9,332 bases of DNA from Treponema sp. (GTDB taxonomy: Bacteria; Spirochaetota; Spirochaetia; Treponematales; Breznakiellaceae): assembly GCA_031263435.1 (NCBI GenBank), contig JAISFT010000087.1, forward strand, positions 1 to 9,332, read 5' to 3'. A model generated the notes under the pieces. That model searched no databases and had not been told where the DNA came from. It saw only the letters and a list, made by a program, of their open reading frames with translations. Of the stretch, positions 4,831 to 9,332 are shown piece after piece (position 1 is the stretch's first letter; every line of letters begins with the position of its first letter). A program made the translations under genes and the position numbers.

Positions 4831-6327
4831 CTACCGTTGAAGAACTTCAAGGGGATTTATGGCCTTGTTATTCCTGAACACCGAAAAATGAAGATGGGGT
4901 CCGGTACTGTATCCGGTACTGCCCACTTCGCCGATTTTGGAATTCTGGCTGACCCAGTCTCCCTGCCTTATGGAAACTACGCTTAGATGGGCGTAGAGAG
5001 TCTGATAGCCGCCCTGATGGGTAAGGATGATATAATTGCCGTACGCCGAATTTACCGCTACCCTGGATACCCTTCCGTCCAGGGATGCCTTGACCGGGGT
5101 ACCCTGGGGGGCAGCCAGATCGAGGGCCGAATGGAAACGTTCCACATTGGCAATCGGATCGATACGCCAGCCGTAGGGGCTGCTGAGAACGCCCCGGACG
5201 GGATAGATAAAGGACTCGCCCATAGCCATGCGGACTTCTTCCTGGGGCATCCGGGCGCCGGGGAGGAACAGATTCAGCCCCGGGCTTATTACATCGCTTT
5301 CCAGATCGTTAACATCAAGGATCACCTGCAGGGGCACGGAACTGGCAGTGGCAATGCCGGAAAGGCTGTCCCCGGCTTTTACTGTGTAGGGGATGCCGTC
5401 CATGTTGGGAATCCGCAGAATCTCCCCCTCCTGCAGCCGCCGGGCATTGGTGATACCGTTGGAGGCGATGAGGGTGCCCATATCAAGCTGCCGGGCTGCG
5501 GCAATCTCCGACAGGGTGTCCCCCCGGACAACCTTGTATTCGTTCCAGCGGAAGGTCTCCCCCAGGTCCAGGGGGATGGCTTCTTCATCCGCGGGGATAT
5601 CCGGGGAGTAAAGCCCGGCGTAGGAGGCCAGGTTTCGTCCTTCCTCCTCCCGGCCCGCGGCGCCCAGGTAGAAGCTGTCGCCGCTCAGCAGGGATTGGAC
5701 GACGGGCTGTTTCCAGTTGATGGCAAGCACGGAAATAACGATGGTCAGGGCGGTTACAACGAGGGGCATTATGGGGAAACCGGATCCCCCGGCCCTTGGC
5801 CCGGCCCCGGCGATCTCTGCCGGGATACCGGCTGCCGGGATACCGGCGGCAGAGATAGCGGTTCCCAGAGTTCCGGCCGCAGGAATACCAGAATCCGGCC
5901 CGGTCAGGGGCCGGTAATCCGGCTGCCAGTCAAAAAGGGGCATGGGGAACAGCCCTTCGCTGCCAAACAGGAAGTGCCGGAGGGACCAGGGGGCCCGGGG
6001 GGGCTTCTCCTTTTTGGCCGCACCGTTCCTCAGGGCTTTCCGCGAAGCAAGCCGTTTCCGCGGAACAAGCCGGCCGGAACCGGCCGGAGCGCCGCTGATG
6101 CCGGCTCCAGCCGAGATGCCGCGGCTGGAGCCGGCTTTCTGTGCAATTCCCGTCGCTTTTCCCGGCCGGCGGTGGTTCAAAGATTTCCCGGCGGAAGAAC
6201 CGGCTAAAAATTTGCTTAAAAATGCACGGTTCGGGGGATTGCGTTCAACCACCTGCCGAAACGGAGGGGGGGGGCTTTTTCTCTTTACCCGGCGTTTAAT
6301 ATGCTGTGTTACTACAATATTTGACAT
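4831..6327 (-). CDS. Membrane-anchored LysM-LysM-M23 peptidoglycan endopeptidase, 498 aa
   Basis: This is a probable DD- or related endopeptidase that cuts peptidoglycan cross-bridges outside the inner membrane. Residues 1-184 are an unusually long basic, Ala/Gly/Pro-rich cytoplasmic region with GIPAA repeats (147-170). A single membrane span follows (about 186-204, IMPLVVTALTIVISVLAINW). Two LysM domains cover 264-307 (YKVVRGDTLSEIAAA) and 313-356 (YTVKAGDSLSGIATA). The M23/lysostaphin domain covers 374-495. Its zinc and catalytic residues are intact: H399-x3-D403 (HSALD), H447 (YAHL) and H478-L-H480 (GPHLHF). This differs from EnvC/NlpD-type proteins whose sites are degenerate. ATG 6327 has no clear RBS; a -10-like TATAAT lies at 6363-6358. 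It heads the minus-strand operon and is divergent from the signal-peptidase gene. A nine-C run (6274-6266) lies at codons 18-21. Confidence 0.93.
   Translation of the reverse strand: MSNIVVTQHIKRRVKRKSPPPPFRQVVERNPPNRAFLSKFLAGSSAGKSLNHRRPGKATGIAQKAGSSRGISAGAGISGAPAGSGRLVPRKRLASRKALRNGAAKKEKPPRAPWSLRHFLFGSEGLFPMPLFDWQPDYRPLTGPDSGIPAAGTLGTAISAAGIPAAGIPAEIAGAGPRAGGSGFPIMPLVVTALTIVISVLAINWKQPVVQSLLSGDSFYLGAAGREEEGRNLASYAGLYSPDIPADEEAIPLDLGETFRWNEYKVVRGDTLSEIAAARQLDMGTLIASNGITNARRLQEGEILRIPNMDGIPYTVKAGDSLSGIATASSVPLQVILDVNDLESDVISPGLNLFLPGARMPQEEVRMAMGESFIYPVRGVLSSPYGWRIDPIANVERFHSALDLAAPQGTPVKASLDGRVSRVAVNSAYGNYIILTHQGGYQTLYAHLSVVSIRQGDWVSQNSKIGEVGSTGYSTGPHLHFSVFRNNKAINPLEVLQR
6100..6135. repeat. 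14-bp perfect inverted repeat inside the M23 coding region
   Basis: GCCGGCTCCAGCCG (6100-6113) and CGGCTGGAGCCGGC (6122-6135) are exact inverted copies with an eight-base loop. They encode part of the Ala/Gly/Ser-rich cytoplasmic region of the M23 protein. CCGGCCGGAA is repeated in tandem nearby (6070-6079, with its core again at 6080-6087). The structure is more extensive than codon use alone requires and may be a hairpin repeat that entered a tolerant coding region. Confidence 0.6.
6266..6274. repeat. Run of nine G (nine C on the coding strand) near the M23 gene start
   Basis: This is the longest homopolymer in the window. On the coding strand it spans the end of the Ser18 codon and the four Pro codons that follow. 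A slip of one base would frameshift the M23 gene almost at its start. G/C runs of seven or eight occur in several other genes here, so the tract is longer than, but not unlike, the local background. Confidence 0.6.
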
Positions 6328-6336
6328 AATTGTTTA

Positions 6337-6365
6337 TCGACATAAGGAAAGTCATTCATTATACT
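6337..6365 (+). promoter_or_regulatory. Sigma70-type promoter of the signal peptidase/PBP operon, overlapping a minus-strand -10
   Basis: The plus strand has TCGACA (6337-6342), a 17-base spacer and TATACT (6360-6365); each hexamer matches consensus at five of six positions. Transcription would start near 6372. On the minus strand TATAAT (6363-6358), a perfect -10 for the M23 gene, overlaps the same bases, though its -35 (GTCTTC, 6386-6381) is poor. The two operons would thus compete for one site. Confidence 0.5.
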
Positions 6366-6371
6366 CGCCCT

Positions 6372-6812
6372 GTGATAGGGGAAGACCCGGCAAGGGCAAA
6401 ACCGGATACGCGAAAAATGCTGCCGGCGGTTGCAGCGGCCTTTATCGTTGCTTTGGGGATGAAATTGTTTTTATTTGATTTTATGATCGCCGAAGGCAGT
6501 TCCATGAGCCCCGCAATCCGGCCGGGAACCATCCTGGTAATAAGCCGTCTGCGTTACGGCTTCCGGCTTCCCGGAGCCGGGTCCTACCTGCTGCGCTGGG
6601 ACAGTCCCGCGCCGGGGGAAGTGGTAGTTTTTTATACTCCGGAGGGCCTGATTGCGGTTAAGCGCTGCGCCGGATTAACGGAGACGGGGGATTTTATCGC
6701 CCTGGGGGACAACAGGGCCCAGTCCTTCGATTCCCGGTCCTACGGGCCCGTACCGGCGGATAATATCATCGGAAAGGTACTGGGCATTAAGGCTATTAAG
6801 GCCATCAATTAA
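6372..6812 (+). CDS. lepB: Signal peptidase I, short form
   Basis: This is an inner-membrane serine protease (S26A) that removes signal peptides from exported proteins. The conserved boxes are all present: one membrane span (MLPAVAAAFIVALGMKLFLF), box B GSSMSP with the nucleophile Ser before Met, PGEVVVF, AVKR with the catalytic Lys, and LGDNRAQSFDSRSYGPV. Its size, about 146 residues, and lack of the large periplasmic insert match short forms rather than E. coli LepB. The start is uncertain. The frame is open from TTG 6330, but the probable promoter lies downstream of that codon. GTG 6372 keeps basic residues ahead of the span as expected for a signal anchor, but falls at the predicted transcription start and so would be leaderless. 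ATG 6417 begins directly at the span. No choice has a good RBS. Five bases separate its stop from the PBP start. Confidence 0.92.
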   Translation: MIGEDPARAKPDTRKMLPAVAAAFIVALGMKLFLFDFMIAEGSSMSPAIRPGTILVISRLRYGFRLPGAGSYLLRWDSPAPGEVVVFYTPEGLIAVKRCAGLTETGDFIALGDNRAQSFDSRSYGPVPADNIIGKVLGIKAIKAIN

Positions 6813-6817
6813 AGGTA

Positions 6818-8698
6818 GTGGACATCATGATAAACCCCGGCAACCAGCAGAATTCGAAAAAAACCTCCAGGCGTTTTACCGTCTTTTTTGTTTTCATGGC
6901 CGCCGCCGCGCTGGTCCTGCTTGGACGTTACGGCTACCTGATGCTGGGGGGCAGGGAAACCGGGACAAGCCGGAGCCAGGAACGGCCCGCGGAACGGGGT
7001 CCCATCCTGGACCGGAACGGCCGGGTCCTGGCCCTCTACACCCGGCTTGCCAATGTGACGGCCTGGCGTTCCAGCATCCCGGATCTGGAAGCCGCGGGGG
7101 AGGAGCTGGCCCCCATTCTGGAGCAAAACGCCGCCTCCATCCGGGAACGGATCATCAATTCGCCCACCGATTTTGTATACCTCAAAAAACAGATCGATGA
7201 ATCGACCATCAAACTTATTGAGGAGGCCCAGGCGGCGGAAAGGCTGCAGGGTATTGACCTTGAGTACATTCCCGGCCGGATCTACCCGGAGCGGAATTTG
7301 GCCTCCCAGATCATCGGTTTTGTGGGGGATGAAAACCGGGGCCTTGAGGGAATCGAATACGCCTTTGAGGGGGAACTTGCCGGCAGCGGGGAAAAAGGAA
7401 ACCAGGTGGTGTTGACGATTGATATTAACGTGCAGTACATCCTGGAACAGATTGCGGGGGAAACCCTGCGGGAAACCGGCGCGGAATCGGTCATGTTTTT
7501 GGCTATGGATCCCCGTACCGGCGATATTCTGGGCTCCGCATCCCTTCCCAACTTCGATCCCAACAATATCCGTTCTTCCACCGAAATCCAGCGGATGAAC
7601 CGGCCCGCGATATGGGCCTATGAACCGGGTTCGGTTTTCAAGATCTTCTCCCTGGCAAATCTGCTGGACAGGGGGGCCATTGCCGGGGATACTACGTTTC
7701 TCTGTAACGGGTACTACGAGCACATTACCGGCAGGGGGGAACGGATCAGAATCAACTGCCTGGGGGCCCACGGCAGGGTAACGCTCCGGGACATTATTGT
7801 TGTTTCCTGTAATGCCGGCGCCGCCTATGCATCGGATCAACTGGGGGAAGATGCTTTTTACGAGGGGATCAGGAATTTCGGCTTTGGCTCCCGGACCCTG
7901 AGCGGCATTCCCGGCGAAACCGCGGGATTCCTGCGCTCCACGGATCTCTGGTCCGGCCGCTCCAAGCCGACCATTGCTATGGGACAGGAAATATCGGTTT
8001 CCACCCTGCAGGTTCTCCAGGCGGCCACCGCCATTGCCAACGACGGCATCATGGTACCCCCCCGGGTGGTTTCCCGGATCGCCTCCCCGGAGGGAAACGA
8101 GATCCGGAACTGGGACTCCGGTCCCGCCCGGCAGGTAATCAAACCGGAGACGGCGCAGACGATCCGCTCCGCCATGGTGGATGTAACCAGCGATATCGGC
8201 ACAGGCTGGCGGGTGAATGTGCAGGACCTTTCCCTGGCGGTAAAGACCGGTACGGCCCAGGTTACCGATCCCGAAACCCTCTCGTATTCGGATACGGATT
8301 TTATCGCCAGTTGTATTGCCCTGCTCCCCGCAGAATCCCCCTCCCTGATCCTCTACCTGGTCATCGTTAAACCCCGGGGGGAGACCTTGTCGGGCCGTAT
8401 CGCCGCCCCGGCGATGCGCCAGGCCGCCGAAGCCCTGGTGGAGTACATGGGAATCCCCCGGGGCCTGAATCCCCTGGTCCTCCACCCCTCCCAGGTAACC
8501 CTGCCTCAGGACCGGGTCCCGGTGATCACCGATACGGTTCCGGATTTTACGGGCCTGTCCAAACGCAGCCTTATTCCGCTGCTCCTGCGGGACGATATCC
8601 ACATCGAAATGCTGGGCGAAGGCTGGGTCCGCCGCCAGAATCCGCCCCCCAATACCCCCATCACCCCGGAGACGACCATCTACCTGGAATTTGAATAG
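6818..8698 (+). CDS. Class B penicillin-binding protein (FtsI/SpoVD-like transpeptidase) with C-terminal PASTA domain, 626 aa
   Basis: This is a peptidoglycan DD-transpeptidase acting in the periplasm, in septal or elongation synthesis. It has a short basic cytoplasmic tail, one membrane span (about 20-42) and a dimerisation/pedestal domain. That domain has the typical ERGPILDRNGRVLA (59-72) and GRIYPERNLASQIIGFVG (153-170). The transpeptidase domain spans about 195-540. Its active-site motifs are complete: SxxK at S272-VF-K275 (EPGSVFK), SxN at S330-C-N332, and KTG at 476-478 (VKTGTAQ). A single PASTA-like domain (VPDFTGLS to YLEFE, 574-626) closes the protein. The 626-residue length is normal. 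The first codon may be GTG 6818 or ATG 6827; AAAGG at 6811-6815 suits the ATG better in spacing. It follows the signal peptidase by five bases and precedes the Maf-like gene by six. FtsI is the likeliest identity, but a paralogue cannot be excluded. Confidence 0.95.
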   Translation: MDIMINPGNQQNSKKTSRRFTVFFVFMAAAALVLLGRYGYLMLGGRETGTSRSQERPAERGPILDRNGRVLALYTRLANVTAWRSSIPDLEAAGEELAPILEQNAASIRERIINSPTDFVYLKKQIDESTIKLIEEAQAAERLQGIDLEYIPGRIYPERNLASQIIGFVGDENRGLEGIEYAFEGELAGSGEKGNQVVLTIDINVQYILEQIAGETLRETGAESVMFLAMDPRTGDILGSASLPNFDPNNIRSSTEIQRMNRPAIWAYEPGSVFKIFSLANLLDRGAIAGDTTFLCNGYYEHITGRGERIRINCLGAHGRVTLRDIIVVSCNAGAAYASDQLGEDAFYEGIRNFGFGSRTLSGIPGETAGFLRSTDLWSGRSKPTIAMGQEISVSTLQVLQAATAIANDGIMVPPRVVSRIASPEGNEIRNWDSGPARQVIKPETAQTIRSAMVDVTSDIGTGWRVNVQDLSLAVKTGTAQVTDPETLSYSDTDFIASCIALLPAESPSLILYLVIVKPRGETLSGRIAAPAMRQAAEALVEYMGIPRGLNPLVLHPSQVTLPQDRVPVITDTVPDFTGLSKRSLIPLLLRDDIHIEMLGEGWVRRQNPPPNTPITPETTIYLEFE

Positions 8699-8704
8699 GG
8701 CCCC

Positions 8705-9332
8705 ATGGATCCGAATCTGCTTGCCAAACTGTACCCCGGCCTTATGGAGGAACTGGAGCAGGACACGCCGGGGGACGACAGGGCGGAAGAACTGCGCATT
8801 GAAACCACCCCCTCCGGGTATCCCACACTGCTCCTGGGGGGCCGTCATGTCCATTCCCCCCGGGACCCGGTCCGGGAAGCGGAGCGGCTGACCGGGTTTC
8901 TCCGCGCCGGCGATACTTCTGGCGATACTTCCGGCGACACCTCGCCCAGCGAAGATTCGCCCATCGTGATTCTCGGCTTCGGCCTGGGCTACGGCGCAGA
9001 AGCCGCGGCCGGGGCTGCGCCGGGGCGGCCCCTCATCATCGTGGAAAGACGGAAAAGCATACTGCGCACAGCCCTGAAAACCAGGGACCTGGGACCCCTG
9101 CTTGGGGAAAACCGGTTGATCTTCGTGGTGGGGGGCAACGGCGCCGCGGGTGGAAATGGCGCCGCCGGTAACGGCGCTGCTGCCGTTCAAAATGCCCTGG
9201 GCCTTTTCAGGGGAAAGCCCGAAATCATCCGTAACCGCACCCTCATGGCCGCCGATGAGGCATGGTACGCCGCGGTGGAGCAGGGCATCCGGGCTTATCT
9301 AAGCCGGGACGAGGTAAACCGGGCCACCCTGC
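8705..9332 (+). CDS. Motility accessory factor-like protein (DUF115/MptE-like), N-terminal part, truncated by the window end
   Basis: The reading frame is open from ATG 8705 to the last base, giving 209 residues with no stop. After a helical start (MDPNLLAKLYPGLMEELEQD) comes a short beta segment (GYPTLLLGGRHVHSPRDP). A Rossmann-like core follows: PIVILGFGLGYGAEA (86-100), PLIIVERRKSILRTAL (109-124), LGENRLIFVVG (133-143). The order glycine-rich loop, acidic-ended strand IIVE, then LIFVVG is characteristic of the N-terminal domain of DUF115/Maf proteins. In flagellated bacteria these take part in nonulosonic-acid glycosylation of flagellin. The catalytic central domain lies beyond the window, so the activity cannot be checked. 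Two in-frame tandem repeats (GDTS x3; GNGAAG x2-3) interrupt the core. Six bases separate it from the PBP stop, and the RBS is weak. Confidence 0.8.
   Translation, partial: MDPNLLAKLYPGLMEELEQDTPGDDRAEELRIETTPSGYPTLLLGGRHVHSPRDPVREAERLTGFLRAGDTSGDTSGDTSPSEDSPIVILGFGLGYGAEAAAGAAPGRPLIIVERRKSILRTALKTRDLGPLLGENRLIFVVGGNGAAGGNGAAGNGAAAVQNALGLFRGKPEIIRNRTLMAADEAWYAAVEQGIRAYLSRDEVNRATL
8909..8944 (+). repeat. Three tandem 12-bp units encoding GDTS
   Basis: GGCGATACTTCT, GGCGATACTTCC and GGCGACACCTCG follow one another in frame and encode Gly-Asp-Thr-Ser three times (residues 69-80 of the Maf-like protein). The first two differ by one base, so expansion looks fairly recent. They lie in a linker just before the glycine-rich motif. 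Confidence 0.85.
9134..9184 (+). repeat. In-frame tandem repeat encoding GNGAAG
   Basis: Two 18-bp units (9134-9151 and 9152-9169) encode Gly-Asn-Gly-Ala-Ala-Gly, and a partial third (9170-9184) encodes NGAAA. They follow the strand LIFVVG in the Maf-like protein, where a loop would be expected. This is a second independent low-complexity expansion in the same gene. Confidence 0.8.

Noticed and set aside
4656..4986. Two plus-strand frames of 73 and 64 codons
   Set aside because: They are antisense to the small membrane protein and the 3' end of the M23 gene, with no RBS or recognisable features.
4987..6207. Plus-strand open frame of 406 codons
   Set aside because: It is antisense to the LysM-M23 gene, whose catalytic residues are unmistakable.
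6330..6371. TTG 6330 as the signal peptidase start
   Set aside because: It has no RBS, its bases are AT-rich and carry both promoter -10 boxes, and it would lie only two bases from the divergent M23 start.
8691..8891. 66-codon plus-strand frame overlapping the end of the PBP gene
   Set aside because: It is a shadow frame; the frame from ATG 8705 stays open to the window end and encodes a recognisable DUF115-type core.
6809..9190. Minus-strand open frame of 793 codons
   Set aside because: It is antisense to the PBP and Maf-like genes, which have clear motifs; its composition is low-complexity and it has no recognisable domain.

Overview
The window looks like a GC-rich chromosomal segment of a spirochaete, most likely a Treponema-type organism. 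This is inferred from the gene content: a PASTA-containing class B penicillin-binding protein, a short signal peptidase I, a LysM/M23 endopeptidase, a motility-associated-factor (DUF115/MptE-like) protein, and small signal-peptide or lipoprotein genes. No rRNA or other phylogenetic marker is present, so the assignment is tentative. No tRNA, rRNA, CRISPR array, transposase or integrase was seen.

Left part (1-2096). A small conserved-looking protein of unknown function (16-405, +) is followed by what may be an accessory block. It holds an XRE-type regulator (437-820, -) transcribed divergently from an outer-membrane beta-barrel protein (950-1507, +) and a lipoprotein (1519-1920, +). The divergent spacer carries an inverted AAGCAAGT/ACTTGCTT motif over candidate -10 elements, as expected of an operator for the regulator. 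Two near-identical short palindromes (GTGCtTGGCAC at 415-425 and GTGCCTGGCAC at 1923-1933) bracket the block. The convergent spacer after it (1921-2096) is full of hairpins and also has a 12-bp direct repeat.

Centre, minus strand (6327 down to 2097). A compact run of four genes: a membrane-anchored LysM-LysM-M23 endopeptidase with intact zinc ligands; a 41-residue single-span membrane protein starting at GTG; a 78-residue coiled-coil protein; and a 767-residue exported protein. The last one is overlapped by the coiled-coil gene through an ATGA junction. It fuses a TolB/WD40-like propeller region to a NodB-type deacetylase fold whose metal-binding histidines are gone. The tight packing suggests one envelope-remodelling operon.

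Right part, plus strand (6337-9332). Divergent from that operon is a second envelope operon: signal peptidase I, an FtsI/SpoVD-like transpeptidase with a PASTA domain, and the start of a Maf-like protein that runs off the window. The two operons appear to share a very tight divergent promoter with overlapping -10 boxes on opposite strands near 6358-6365. Together the genes point to cell-wall synthesis and hydrolysis, protein export, and flagellin modification.

The most unusual items are the catalytically degenerate propeller-deacetylase fusion, the small membrane protein between the M23 and coiled-coil genes, the overlapping divergent promoter, and a run of nine G/C near the start of the M23 gene.
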